Positions 17,063 through 24,893 of a stretch of 64,000 nucleotides of DNA are shown piece by piece; position 1 is the first letter of the stretch, and each line of letters starts with the position of its first letter. A model generated the notes under the pieces. That model did no database searches, was not told where the DNA came from, and saw only the letters and a program-made list of their open reading frames with translations. A program made the translations under genes and the position numbers. This DNA is from Actinomadura macrotermitis (GTDB lineage: Bacteria > Actinomycetota > Actinomycetes > Streptosporangiales > Streptosporangiaceae), in the NCBI RefSeq assembly GCF_009604375.1, contig NZ_WEGH01000003.1, positions 744,001 to 808,000 on the forward strand. The letters run 5' to 3'.

Positions 17063-17947
17063 ATGCCGACCGGAGAGGTGGAGGTCCCCACCCGGACGCT
17101 GGTGGAGGCCATGGTCCGCGCGGACGGCACCGTGGACGCAGGCGAGCTCTACGCGGTCGCCGGGGCGCTCGGGATGACCGACCAGCAGGTGCGGCTCTGC
17201 GTGAAGCGCCTGGTCGCCGACGGGCGGTTCGCCCAGGAGGGGCGGGGCCGGCGCGCGGTGCTGCGCGCGACCGCCGAGACGCACCGGGCGCTGGAACCGA
17301 ACGCGGCGTTCGTGCGGTTCATGTACGAGCAGGACCGGGGCGAGGCGCCCTGGGACGGGGTGTGGCACCTGGCGGCCTTCGCCGTCCCCGAGCCGGCGCG
17401 GACGGCCCGCGACGCGCTGCGCGACGCGATCGTCGCGCTCGGCGGTGCGGCGCTGCAGGGCGGCCTGTACGTGACGGCCAACCCGTGGGAGGAGCTGCTG
17501 GAGGCCGAGGTGGCGCGGCTCGGCGCCGAGCCCTATGTGACCCTGCTGACCAGCACCGATCTGCGGGTCGGCGGCACCCGCGACGCCCGGGAGCTGGCCG
17601 CGCGCCTCTGGCCGCTGGACGACCTGGCCGCCGGGCACGAGCGGCTCGCCCGCGTCGCGCGCGAGCGCCTGGCGCGGCTGGCGGACCCCGCCCCGCTGGG
17701 GCGGCCGGAGCTGCTGACGGTCGCGATCGAACTGGCCGCCGAGTTCACCCGCGCGATGGAGCCCGACCCCCTGCTGCCGCCCGAGCTGCTGCCCCGGCCC
17801 TGGCCGGGGGCGACGGCGCGCGAGCTCATCGCGCGGTGCTGGGCCGGGCTTCTGGAGCGGTCGGCCGAAACCCCGGTGCCGCGGCTGTTCGGGCTCTACG
17901 CGAGCGTGGTGGACGAGATCGCGGAGCACGTCCGAAGAGTGGAATAG
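17063..17947 (+). CDS. PaaX-family transcriptional repressor
   Basis: The 294-residue protein has the PaaX layout: an N-terminal winged helix (about 8-70, M-T-D-Q-Q-V-R-L-C-V-K-R-L), a central Cas2-like domain (W-H-L-A-A-F-A-V-P), and the C-terminal domain with P-x-L-P-P-E-L-L-P-R-P-W-P-G. PaaX proteins classically answer to phenylacetyl-CoA, but many actinobacterial members control other acyl-CoA or drug genes. Start ATG 17063 follows AGGAAGGGG. It is divergent from a hydrolase operon with the palindrome between, and its last codons overlap the promoter of the next gene. Confidence 0.88.
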   Translation: MPTGEVEVPTRTLVEAMVRADGTVDAGELYAVAGALGMTDQQVRLCVKRLVADGRFAQEGRGRRAVLRATAETHRALEPNAAFVRFMYEQDRGEAPWDGVWHLAAFAVPEPARTARDALRDAIVALGGAALQGGLYVTANPWEELLEAEVARLGAEPYVTLLTSTDLRVGGTRDARELAARLWPLDDLAAGHERLARVARERLARLADPAPLGRPELLTVAIELAAEFTRAMEPDPLLPPELLPRPWPGATARELIARCWAGLLERSAETPVPRLFGLYASVVDEIAEHVRRVE

Positions 17948-17968
17948 ATCGTTCCGTTCTGCTAGAGT
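17940..17968 (+). promoter_or_regulatory. Promoter with AGATCGTTCCGTTCTG spacer, twin of 29631-29659
   Basis: TGGAAT (-35, 17940-17945), a 17-bp spacer and TAGAGT (-10, 17963-17968) lie 38 bases upstream of the TIGR03086 gene. The -35 overlaps the PaaX stop codon. The 16 bases 17946-17961 differ by one from the spacer of the promoter before the NmrA gene, which also has the same 17-bp spacing. A GGAA-N7-TTCC dyad (17941-17955) covers the -35 and could be an operator. Confidence 0.65.
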
Positions 17969-18006
17969 GGAGGCATCGGAAACGCCCCCGAGGGAAGCAG
18001 GGAACG

Positions 18007-18591
18007 ATGAGCGAGAACACCGCGTGGCCCGTCCTGGCCGAGGCCCACGAGGCGCTGCGCACGGTCGCGCGCGGCGTCTCCGCCGACGACCTCGCCCGGC
18101 CGACGCCGTGCGCGCAGTGGACCGTCGCCCAGGTGCTCCAGCACGCGGCCGGCGACCAGATCGCCTACGCCGCCTTCCTCGGCGAGGGGTCGATGCCCGC
18201 GGAGGACCCGTTCGCACCGTCCGGGACGCTGGCCGGCTCCCCCGCCGACATGATCGACGAAGCCGTGGCGGCGGCCTCGCGGGCGTGGGCGAAGGTCGCC
18301 GCGGACGCCGCCGAGGTGCCCGTCCCGATGCCGCCGAACACGATGAGCGCCGTCGTCGGCTCGGGCGCCTGCGCGCTCGACGCCGCCGTGCACGCCTGGG
18401 ACGTCGCGGTCGCGACCGGGCAGCCGTCGCCGCTCACCGCCGGCCTCGCCCGGGAGCTGCTGCCGGTCGCGCGGCAGGTCGTCATCCAGCCGCTGCGCGA
18501 CTACGGCGCGTTCGGGCCCGTGATCGAGGGCGGCGACGACGACGTGACCGTGCTGCTGCACTTCCTCGGCCGCCGCGCCGACCGGGCGTAG
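18007..18591 (+). CDS. TIGR03086-family (DinB-fold) metal-binding protein
   Basis: The 194-residue protein fits the TIGR03086/maleylpyruvate-isomerase-like group: R-P-T-P-C-x-Q-W-T-V-A-Q-V-L-Q-H at about 35-50, a central acidic segment, and D-A-A-V-H-A-W-D-V-A-V-A-T-G near 125. The histidines are the presumed metal ligands, as in mycothiol-dependent DinB enzymes. Actual reactions of this family are mostly unknown. Start ATG 18007 follows GGGAAGCAGGGA. A paralogue lies at 28536-29108, in a separate regulatory setting. Confidence 0.85.
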   Translation: MSENTAWPVLAEAHEALRTVARGVSADDLARPTPCAQWTVAQVLQHAAGDQIAYAAFLGEGSMPAEDPFAPSGTLAGSPADMIDEAVAAASRAWAKVAADAAEVPVPMPPNTMSAVVGSGACALDAAVHAWDVAVATGQPSPLTAGLARELLPVARQVVIQPLRDYGAFGPVIEGGDDDVTVLLHFLGRRADRA

Positions 18592-18603
18592 AACAATAGG
18601 GGC

Positions 18604-18975
18604 ATGCCGAAAACCAAGCCCTGCCCGTGCGGGCTGCCCCGGACCTACCAGGAGTGCTGCGGCCGGCTGCACCGGGGCGAGGCCGCGGCCACGACCGCCG
18701 AGCAGCTCATGCGGTCCCGCTACAGCGCCTACGTGGTGCGCGACGCCCGCTACCTGCTCGCCAGCTGGCACCCCTCGACCCGGCCGCCGCGCATCGACTT
18801 CGACCCGGGCCTGGCCTGGGAGGGGCTGACGATCGTGCGGACGGTGGACGGCACGCCGTTCAACCGCACCGGCGTCGTGGAGTTCCGCGCCCGCCACAAC
18901 GGCGGCGAGCTGCACGAGATCAGCCGGTTCGCGCGGGTGGACGGGGCGTGGGTCTACCTCGACGGCGACGTCTGA
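18604..18975 (+). CDS. YchJ-family protein with SEC-C metal-binding motif
   Basis: The 123-residue protein begins with the zinc-binding SEC-C-like pattern C-P-C-G-x10-C-C-G-R-L-H and continues with E-Q-L-M-R-S-R-Y-S-A-Y-V and W-H-P-S-T-R-P, as in YchJ (UPF0225). The family has an NTF2-like core and no established reaction. It follows the TIGR03086 gene by 12 bases and is probably in the same transcript. Confidence 0.9.
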   Translation: MPKTKPCPCGLPRTYQECCGRLHRGEAAATTAEQLMRSRYSAYVVRDARYLLASWHPSTRPPRIDFDPGLAWEGLTIVRTVDGTPFNRTGVVEFRARHNGGELHEISRFARVDGAWVYLDGDV

Positions 18976-18984
18976 GCGCGCCCG

Positions 18985-19251
18985 TCAGGCGCCGGCCGGG
19001 CTGTAGTGCGGCTGCTCCGCGCCGGGCTGCTCGGCCCGGGGCGGGTCGGCGTGCCGGCACGGCCCGCTGCGGCCGCCGGCGGCGAGGGCCTCGTCCATGG
19101 TGTCGGTCAGCCGGTCGACGGCGCGCGCCAGCCGGGACGCCTCGCGGCCGTCCTCGGGGCACGCCCCCGCCGGGGAGGTCTGCCGGACCTGGCTGAGGCC
19201 GAGGCCGGCGAGCACCGTCAAGAGGATGACGGCGATCAGCAGCCTGCGCAT
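18985..19251 (-). CDS. Small secreted or membrane-anchored hypothetical protein
   Basis: The 88-residue product starts M-R-R-L-L-I-A-V-I-L-L-T-V-L-A-G-L, a clear signal peptide or anchor, followed by a polar, Ala/Gly/Pro-rich tail with two cysteines (near residues 31 and 65). No family is recognised. It is convergent with YchJ (stops 9 bases apart). Confidence 0.5.
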   Translation of the reverse strand: MRRLLIAVILLTVLAGLGLSQVRQTSPAGACPEDGREASRLARAVDRLTDTMDEALAAGGRSGPCRHADPPRAEQPGAEQPHYSPAGA

Positions 19252-19420
19252 TGCCGATTCTCCTGTCGTCTGGCCGGTTTCGCGGCCACCCTAGCGCCCC
19301 GCGCCGGGCGTCGCCTATGAAACGGGTTGCCCGGTGTGCACCGGACCGTCCCGCAGCGGCACCCTGACGACACCGGAATGCTCTGGTTATTCATAATTTA
19401 TATCCGGCTGATATGGTCAC

Positions 19421-19441
19421 GGGAAAGGTTTGTACTTTCCC
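19421..19441. promoter_or_regulatory. Inverted repeat GGGAAAG/CTTTCCC before a methyltransferase gene
   Basis: Perfect 7-bp arms (19421-19427 and 19435-19441) with a 7-base spacer end four bases before the ATG at 19446. They follow an AT-rich stretch (19381-19415) containing TATGGT at 19412-19417. As DNA it could be an operator just past the start of transcription; as RNA it would hide the start codon region. Confidence 0.45.
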
Positions 19442-19445
19442 TTTC

Positions 19446-20288
19446 ATGGATATCGGAAAGCCCAGCCGGACCGCCCTGGCCACGGCCGCGGCCCGCGCCG
19501 CCCACCTGGTCGTGGACCACTCCCCCCACCTGCTGCGCGACACCGTCGCGGCCCCGCTGCTCGGCGGCCTGGCCGAGGAGATCATCGGCTACCACCGTGC
19601 GCACGGCGACCATCTCCTGCTCGCTGGAACGCGCGCGTTGACGACCGCCCGCGCGCATTACACCGAGCGGCGGGTCGCCGAATCGGGCGCGAGCCAGTAC
19701 GTCATCCTCGGCGCGGGCCTGGACACGTTCGCCTACCGCTGCGACGGCGGCGTGCGCGTCTTCGAGGTCGACCACCCCGCCACGCAGGAGTGGAAGCGCA
19801 CGCTCCTCGCCGCGGCCGGGCTCTCCCCGCGTGGGGAGGTCGTGCACGTTCCCGTCGACTTCGAGGCGGACGACCCGTGGCGGGCGCTCGCCGCAGCGGG
19901 CCTCGACCCGCACCGCCCGGCCCTGGTGAGCTGGCTCGGCGTCAGCGTCTACCTGACGTCCGAGGCGATCGGCGCGACGCTGGCCGGGCTCGCCGCCCTG
20001 GCGGAGGGCAGCGAGCTGGTCATGGAGTACCTGCTGCCGCCCGCGCTGCGGGACGCCGCCGGTGACGCCTACGCCGCGCACGCGGCGCAGGCCGTCGCCG
20101 AGCGCGGCGAGCCCTACCTCACCTTCCTCACGCCCGGGGAGACGGAGCGGCTGCTGGCGGGCCACGGCCTGACGGTGGTCGAGGACGTCGGGCTCCGGGA
20201 CGCGGTCCCCGCCGCCTGCTGGCAGCGGGACGACGCCCTGCGCCCGTTCGAGTTCGCCCGCCTGGTGCGCGCCACGCTGCGGCGCTGA
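19446..20288 (+). CDS. Class I SAM methyltransferase, leucine carboxyl methyltransferase-like (PPM family)
   Basis: The 280-residue protein has the PPM/LCMT pattern: R-A-H-Y-T-E-R-R-V, the SAM site V-I-L-G-A-G-L-D-T-F-A-Y-R, F-E-V-D-H-P-A-T-Q-E-W-K, and W-L-G-V-S-V-Y-L-T. Actinobacteria have many of these, acting on carboxyl groups of unknown small molecules. An in-frame ATG at 19413 lies upstream but falls in the probable promoter, so 19446 is preferred. The region upstream is distinctly AT-rich for this genome. Confidence 0.87.
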   Translation: MDIGKPSRTALATAAARAAHLVVDHSPHLLRDTVAAPLLGGLAEEIIGYHRAHGDHLLLAGTRALTTARAHYTERRVAESGASQYVILGAGLDTFAYRCDGGVRVFEVDHPATQEWKRTLLAAAGLSPRGEVVHVPVDFEADDPWRALAAAGLDPHRPALVSWLGVSVYLTSEAIGATLAGLAALAEGSELVMEYLLPPALRDAAGDAYAAHAAQAVAERGEPYLTFLTPGETERLLAGHGLTVVEDVGLRDAVPAACWQRDDALRPFEFARLVRATLRR

Positions 20289-20304
20289 CGACGGGTGGCG
20301 TGGT

Positions 20305-20327
20305 CCCCGCCGCGCGGGGCGGCGGGG
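20305..20327. terminator. GC hairpin between convergent genes
   Basis: CCCCGCCGC (20305-20313) and GCGGCGGGG (20319-20327) form a perfect 9-bp stem with a 5-base loop. It lies 16 bases beyond the methyltransferase stop and 15 bases beyond the SRPBCC stop on the other strand, so it probably serves both transcripts. Confidence 0.65.
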
Positions 20328-20342
20328 GCTACGCGCCGCAGG

Positions 20343-21365
20343 TCAGCGGGCCTCCTCGTACTCCTCGGCGGGCTTCTCCTCGTACTCGTCGTACTCCTCG
20401 TCCCGCCCGGACTTCTTGTCCTCTTCCTCCGCGATGGCGTCCTCGTGGGTCTTGACGACCTCGCTGTCGCGGATCTCCCCGCGCCATCCCTCCAGCTCGT
20501 CGGCGCGCAGGATCGTCTGGGTCATCACGTGCCGGCGGAAGTGCTTGAGTTCCAGCCGGACGCGGCGGCCCTGCGCGCGCCACAGGTTGCCGGTCCGCTC
20601 GAACAGGCCCTGCGGGTGGTACTCCAGGATCACCAGGACCCGGGTCAGGTTCGGCGCGAGGCTGTGGAAGCTGACGGTGCCGTCGACGTGGCCCTTCGGC
20701 GCCTTGGAGCGCCAGGTGACGTGGTCGTCGGGCACCTGCTCGACGATCGTGGCCTCCCACGTCCGGTTCGACCAGAAGATCTTGGCCTTCCAGTTCAGCT
20801 TCTCGTCCGCGGCCTGGTCGACGCTGACGACCTTCTTCATGAAGCCCGGGAACTCCTGGAACTGCGTGAACTGGTCGTAGACGACCCGGCGCGGCGCGCC
20901 GATGTCGATCTCCTCGACGATGTTGGTGACCTTCTGCTTCTTGCCGCCACCGCCACCGCCCTTCTTGCCGTCGCGCTTGAACAGCCGGCTGAAGAAGCCC
21001 GGCTTCTGCTCGCCCTCGTCCGCGTCGTCGTCCTCGGCGCGGGGCTCGTCCTCGTACTCCTCGTCCTCTTCTTCCAGGTCGGCCTGGTCGGCGGACTCGT
21101 CATCGGCGCGCCGCGTCTTGGCGTCCTCGTCCTCGCGGGCGGCGTTCCGCTTGCCCATCCGGTTGACGGCCTGGTTGGCGGCGACGGCGGCGCCCGCGCC
21201 GAGGAGCAGCCCGCCGGCGGTGCCGGTGGCCTTGCCGCCCGGCAGGCTCTTGGGGAGCGGCAGGTTGCTCAGGACCTTGGCGATCCCCTTCTTGCGCCGG
21301 CCGATCGGCAGCCGTTTCACGGCCTTTCCGACCGGCAGCTTCTGTGCGATCCCTCCACGTGCCAT
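20343..21365 (-). CDS. SRPBCC (START-like) protein with acidic linker, copy A
   Basis: The 340-residue protein has a basic N-terminus, a Gly/Ala hydrophobic patch (about 48-65), an acidic disordered linker (about 75-120), a K-G-G-G-G-G-G-K-K-Q-K hinge, then an SRPBCC/polyketide-cyclase-like domain (about 143-285) and a second acidic tail. The domain is almost identical to that of the following gene. SRPBCC domains bind hydrophobic ligands; related proteins occur in actinobacterial gas-vesicle clusters, but no gvp gene is visible here. GGAGGA precedes ATG 21365. Confidence 0.75.
   Translation of the reverse strand: MARGGIAQKLPVGKAVKRLPIGRRKKGIAKVLSNLPLPKSLPGGKATGTAGGLLLGAGAAVAANQAVNRMGKRNAAREDEDAKTRRADDESADQADLEEEDEEYEDEPRAEDDDADEGEQKPGFFSRLFKRDGKKGGGGGGKKQKVTNIVEEIDIGAPRRVVYDQFTQFQEFPGFMKKVVSVDQAADEKLNWKAKIFWSNRTWEATIVEQVPDDHVTWRSKAPKGHVDGTVSFHSLAPNLTRVLVILEYHPQGLFERTGNLWRAQGRRVRLELKHFRRHVMTQTILRADELEGWRGEIRDSEVVKTHEDAIAEEEDKKSGRDEEYDEYEEKPAEEYEEAR
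20431..20952. repeat. 522-bp tandem duplication, copy A
   Basis: This block matches 21461-21982 at a constant offset of 1,030 bp with no insertion or deletion and only scattered substitutions, many at third positions. It encodes the SRPBCC domain of the first gene. Flanking N- and C-terminal coding parts are unrelated between the two genes, so the shared part is a domain-sized duplication or gene-conversion tract. Confidence 0.9.
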
Positions 21366-21414
21366 GTGCGTTCCTCCGCCTGTGTCGATGTCCGGGGGGT
21401 GGTGCGGGCCGGTC

Positions 21415-22290
21415 TCAGCCGGCCCGCGCGGCCGACTTCGGCCTCTGCTTGCGTTCCTGCGCGACGGCGTCCTCGTGGGACCTGACGACCTGGCTGTCGC
21501 GGATCTCTCCGCGCCATCCCTCCAGCTCCTCGGGGTGCAGGAGGGTGCGGGTCATGACGTGCCGCCGGAAGTGCTTGAGTTCCAGCCGGACGCGGCGGCC
21601 CTGCGCGCGCCACAGGTTGCCGGTCCGCTCGAACAGCCCTTGCGCGTGGTACTCCAGCACCACGAGCACGCGGGTCAGGTTCGGTGCCAGGCTGTGGAAG
21701 CTGACGGTGCCGTCGACGTGGCCCTTCGGCGCCTTGGAGCGCCAGGTGATGTGATCGTCGGGCACCTGCTCGACGATCGTGGCCTCCCACGTCCGGTTCG
21801 ACCAGAAGATCTTCGCCTTCCAGTTCAGCTTCTCGTCGCCGGCCTGGTCGACGCTGACGACCTTCTTCATGAAGCCCGGGAACTGCTGGAACTGCGTGAA
21901 CTGGTCGTACACCAGCCGCCGGGGCGCGCCGATGTCGATCTCCTCGACGATGTTGGTGACCTTCTGCTTCTTACCGCCACCGAAGATCTTCTTGAGGGTC
22001 TCCTTCAGCAGCGTCCACCCGAAGCCGAGCAGCGCCCGCACCGGGGACTTCCCCTCGGCGAGCGCGCGGACGCCGGCCAGCGCGGCCTTCGGCAGCGGGC
22101 CGCCGTGCTCGGCCTTGGCCGTCAGCGTGCGCGCCGCCTGGTCGAGCCTGTTCTGGACGCGGGTGGTGACAGCGTCCATCAGGCGGCGGCCGGGGCGCAG
22201 GCGCCTCAGCCCGGCCCGGGCCGACCGGGAGGCCGCGTAAGCCGCGGCCGTCGCGCCCGCGCCGAGCGCGATCCCGCTACGGAAGTTCAT
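21415..22290 (-). CDS. SRPBCC (START-like) protein, copy B
   Basis: The 291-residue protein has an N-terminal Gly/Ala-rich hydrophobic segment, a helical region (about 35-100), the hinge G-G-G-K-K-Q-K, and the SRPBCC domain (about 107-250) nearly identical to copy A. The acidic linker of copy A is missing. ATG 22290 is preferred because GGGGAGGTGG lies upstream; the frame runs further without support. The two genes are 49 bases apart in one operon with this one first, so the cell makes two ligand-binding proteins with the same pocket but different tethers. Confidence 0.78.
   Translation of the reverse strand: MNFRSGIALGAGATAAAYAASRSARAGLRRLRPGRRLMDAVTTRVQNRLDQAARTLTAKAEHGGPLPKAALAGVRALAEGKSPVRALLGFGWTLLKETLKKIFGGGKKQKVTNIVEEIDIGAPRRLVYDQFTQFQQFPGFMKKVVSVDQAGDEKLNWKAKIFWSNRTWEATIVEQVPDDHITWRSKAPKGHVDGTVSFHSLAPNLTRVLVVLEYHAQGLFERTGNLWRAQGRRVRLELKHFRRHVMTRTLLHPEELEGWRGEIRDSQVVRSHEDAVAQERKQRPKSAARAG
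21461..21982. repeat. 522-bp tandem duplication, copy B
   Basis: Partner of 20431-20952 at a constant 1,030-bp offset, in the same orientation, covering the SRPBCC coding region of the upstream gene of the pair. Confidence 0.9.
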
Positions 22291-22503
22291 GGTCTCGCCA
22301 CCTCCCCGTCGGCTGGGGTACGTGCGGCGATTACCCGCCCAAAATCGGGCGAAACAAGCAGCAGCGAGCAGCGCCGCCGCCGGTCCGGCCCGCGCGGCGG
22401 ACCGGACCGCGCTTGCGGGGCCCGACCGGACCAGTCCAGCGTGTGACCCGGACCACAGACGCCTCCGATAACAGTTAAGACTCTTGCGGAAACAGGCCCT
22501 TGA

Positions 22504-22519
22504 ACTGGTACGGACCACC
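22504..22519. promoter_or_regulatory. DasR-like (GntR/HutC) operator before the sugar ABC genes
   Basis: TGGTACGGACCA (22506-22517), within A-C-TGGT-N4-ACCA-CC, matches the core of the Streptomyces DasR element (TGGT-N4-ACCA). It sits about 155 bases upstream of the solute-binding protein gene in the 382-bp gap 22291-22672. A TATCTT hexamer follows at about 22523. The rest of the gap shows nothing clear. DasR answers to amino-sugar phosphates, which would fit an amino-sugar or chitooligosaccharide importer. Confidence 0.55.
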
Positions 22520-22672
22520 TCTTATCTTTCCAGGACAGCGCGCGTTTGTGCTCAATCTGTGCACGAATCGCGCATGTTCGGTCATGACCGCACCGAGGGC
22601 GCGCTCGCCGCGAGCACGCCGCACCCCCACAACGGACGCGCGCGGGCGCGCCCGCGAGTCGAAGGCGGACAC

Positions 22673-23923
22673 ATGAAACGGCACCTCACCGGCGTCATCG
22701 CCGCAGGTCTGACCGTGGCGCTCGGCGTGAGCGCGTGCGGCAAGGGCAGCTCGTCGAGCGACGGCGACGGCGGCGGCAAGACCATCAAGTTCGTCGCCGC
22801 GATCTACGACGACAACACCCAGGGCTACTGGGACCAGCTCATCAAGGACTTCGAGGCCAAGAACCCCGGCTACAAGGTCCAGCTGGAGATGGTCGACTGG
22901 ACCGTGATGGACGGCAAGGTCAAGACCTACGTGCAGACCAAGCAGGTCCCCGACGTCCTCAACTACAACTCCTTCTCCGACTACGCCCGCGACGGCCTCA
23001 TCTACAAGGCCTCCGAGGTCGTCTCGCCGGAGGTGCTGGGCGACTTCACCCCGACCTTCGTCGAGCAGGCCAAGTACCAGGGCGAGCAGTACGCGCTGCC
23101 GTTCATCTCCAGCGCGCGGCTGCTGTTCTACAACAAGGACCTGTTCAAGAAGGCCGGCATCACCGACGCGCCGAAGACCTGGGACGAGGTGAAGGCCGAC
23201 GCGCAGAAGATCAAGGGCAGCGGCGCGATCGGCTACGGCCTGCCGCTCGGGCCCGAGGAGGCGCAGGCGGAGTTCTACTCCTGGGCGATGAACAACGGCG
23301 GCGGCTGGGTCGACGCGTCCGGCAAGTGGGCGATCAACCAGCAGGCCAACGTCGACACGCTGAACTACCTGCGCGACCTCACCAAGTCCGGCCTCACCCA
23401 GCCCAACCCCGAGACCACCGACCGCAAGAAGGTCTTCAACCAGTTCGCGCAGGGCCGGATCGGCATGGCGATCGGCGGCCCGTTCACCCGCGCCGGGTTC
23501 ATCGACAAGGTGAACAAGGATCTGCAGTACGGGATCGCGCCGCTGCCGAGCAAGAGCGGCAGCGAGCACAACACGCTCGGCGTGATGGACGTTCTGGCCG
23601 CGTTCAAGAAGGACGGCGGCAAGAACAAGGAGGCCGTGAAGAAGTTCCTCGACTTCTACTACCAGAAGGAGAACACGGCCAAGTTCCTGAAGCTGGAGAA
23701 CTTCCTGCCGGTCACCAAGTCGGCCGGTGACGCGCTCAGCGCCGACCCGTACTTCAAGCAGTTCGTGGACGCGCTGCCGGCCTCGAAGTTCGCGCCGACC
23801 ACCAACCCGGCGTGGACCGCGGTGGCCGGGGCCGTCAAGCAGGACCTCGGCTCGGCGGTCGCGGGCCAGGAGCCGAAGAAGGTGCTGGACAAGATCCAGC
23901 AGACGGCCGAGAAGAGCGGCTGA
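22673..23923 (+). CDS. Sugar ABC transporter substrate-binding lipoprotein
   Basis: The 416-residue protein has a lipoprotein signal with lipobox V-S-A-C22, a Ser/Asp/Gly-rich linker, and the extracellular solute-binding protein family 1 fold (F-E-A-K-N-P-G-Y-K-V, L-P-F-I-S-S-A-R-L-L-F-Y-N-K-D-L-F-K-K-A-G). It captures the sugar outside the membrane and delivers it to the two permeases that follow directly. The ligand is not readable, but the DasR-like site upstream points to an amino sugar. Start ATG 22673 lies after GAAGG. Confidence 0.9.
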   Translation: MKRHLTGVIAAGLTVALGVSACGKGSSSSDGDGGGKTIKFVAAIYDDNTQGYWDQLIKDFEAKNPGYKVQLEMVDWTVMDGKVKTYVQTKQVPDVLNYNSFSDYARDGLIYKASEVVSPEVLGDFTPTFVEQAKYQGEQYALPFISSARLLFYNKDLFKKAGITDAPKTWDEVKADAQKIKGSGAIGYGLPLGPEEAQAEFYSWAMNNGGGWVDASGKWAINQQANVDTLNYLRDLTKSGLTQPNPETTDRKKVFNQFAQGRIGMAIGGPFTRAGFIDKVNKDLQYGIAPLPSKSGSEHNTLGVMDVLAAFKKDGGKNKEAVKKFLDFYYQKENTAKFLKLENFLPVTKSAGDALSADPYFKQFVDALPASKFAPTTNPAWTAVAGAVKQDLGSAVAGQEPKKVLDKIQQTAEKSG

Positions 23924-23930
23924 GTTGGCC

Positions 23931-24893
23931 ATGTCCGAAGCCGGGACGCAGGGCGCGGAGGCGGCGGCCGCCTCCGCGCCCCGTCCGGGAACCGCGCCCC
24001 GCCCGGGACCCGCGCGGCGGCTCGGGCGGGCGCTCGCGCCGCTGCTGTGGCTCGGCCCGTCGATCGCGCTGATCGGCCTGGTCGTGCTCTGGCCGGTGGT
24101 GGAGATGGTCCGCACCTCGCTGCTGCGGATCAGCTCGTCGGGCGCCACGCTCGGCTCGGCGGGCGCGGGCAAGTACACCGACCTGTTCGCCGACGAGGAC
24201 TTCTGGCCGGTCGTGCTGCGCACGCTGGGGTGGGTCGCGGGCGTGGTGGTGGTGACGGTGCTGCTGTCGCTCGCGCTCGGCCAGCTGCTGAACGCCCGCT
24301 TCCCCGGGCGGCGCGTGGTGCGCTGGGCGGTGATCGTGCCGTGGGCGGCGTCGGTGCTGATGACGTCGCTGATCTGGCGCTGGATGCTGGACAACGACTC
24401 GGGCCTGGTCAACCGGGTGCTGCTGGACCTCGGCGTGCTGGACGAGCCCGTCAACTGGCTGGCGCACCCCACGCAGGCGATGCTGTGGATGATGTGGGTC
24501 GCGGTGTTCGTGTCGCTGCCGTTCACCTCGTTCGTCATCCTGGCCGGGCTGCAGACCGTCCCCGGTGAGGTCTACGAGGCGGCCCGGGTCGACGGCGCGG
24601 GCACCCTGCGCACCTACTTCACGATCACGCTGCCGCTGCTGCGGCCGGCCGTGCTGATCGCCTCCATCATCAACATCATCAACGTGTTCAACTCGTTCCC
24701 GATCATCTGGGCGATGACCGGCGGCGGCCCCGGGCACGCCACCGACACCACCACCACGTTCATGTACAAGCTCGCCTTCGCGGACCAGGACGTGGGCATG
24801 TCGGCCGCGATGGCCGTGGTGAACTTCGCGCTGATCCTGGTGCTGGTGCTGCTGTACCTGCGCGCCTCGCGCTGGCGGGAGGAGACCCGATGA
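23931..24893 (+). CDS. Sugar ABC transporter permease, MalF-like
   Basis: The 320-residue protein has six membrane helices after a Pro/Ala-rich N-terminus and the EAA loop (E-A-A-R-V-D-G-A-G-T-L-R-T-Y-F-x-I-T-L-P-L-L-R-P) where the ATPase docks. It starts 7 bases after the binding-protein stop and overlaps the next permease as ATGA. An in-frame TTG at 23925 is an alternative start. It belongs to the CUT1 class. Confidence 0.92.
   Translation: MSEAGTQGAEAAAASAPRPGTAPRPGPARRLGRALAPLLWLGPSIALIGLVVLWPVVEMVRTSLLRISSSGATLGSAGAGKYTDLFADEDFWPVVLRTLGWVAGVVVVTVLLSLALGQLLNARFPGRRVVRWAVIVPWAASVLMTSLIWRWMLDNDSGLVNRVLLDLGVLDEPVNWLAHPTQAMLWMMWVAVFVSLPFTSFVILAGLQTVPGEVYEAARVDGAGTLRTYFTITLPLLRPAVLIASIINIINVFNSFPIIWAMTGGGPGHATDTTTTFMYKLAFADQDVGMSAAMAVVNFALILVLVLLYLRASRWREETR

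Noticed and set aside
20343-22290. Gas vesicle gene cluster
   Set aside because: SRPBCC proteins of this kind occur near gvp genes, but no GvpA, GvpF, GvpJ or other gvp product is encoded in the window.
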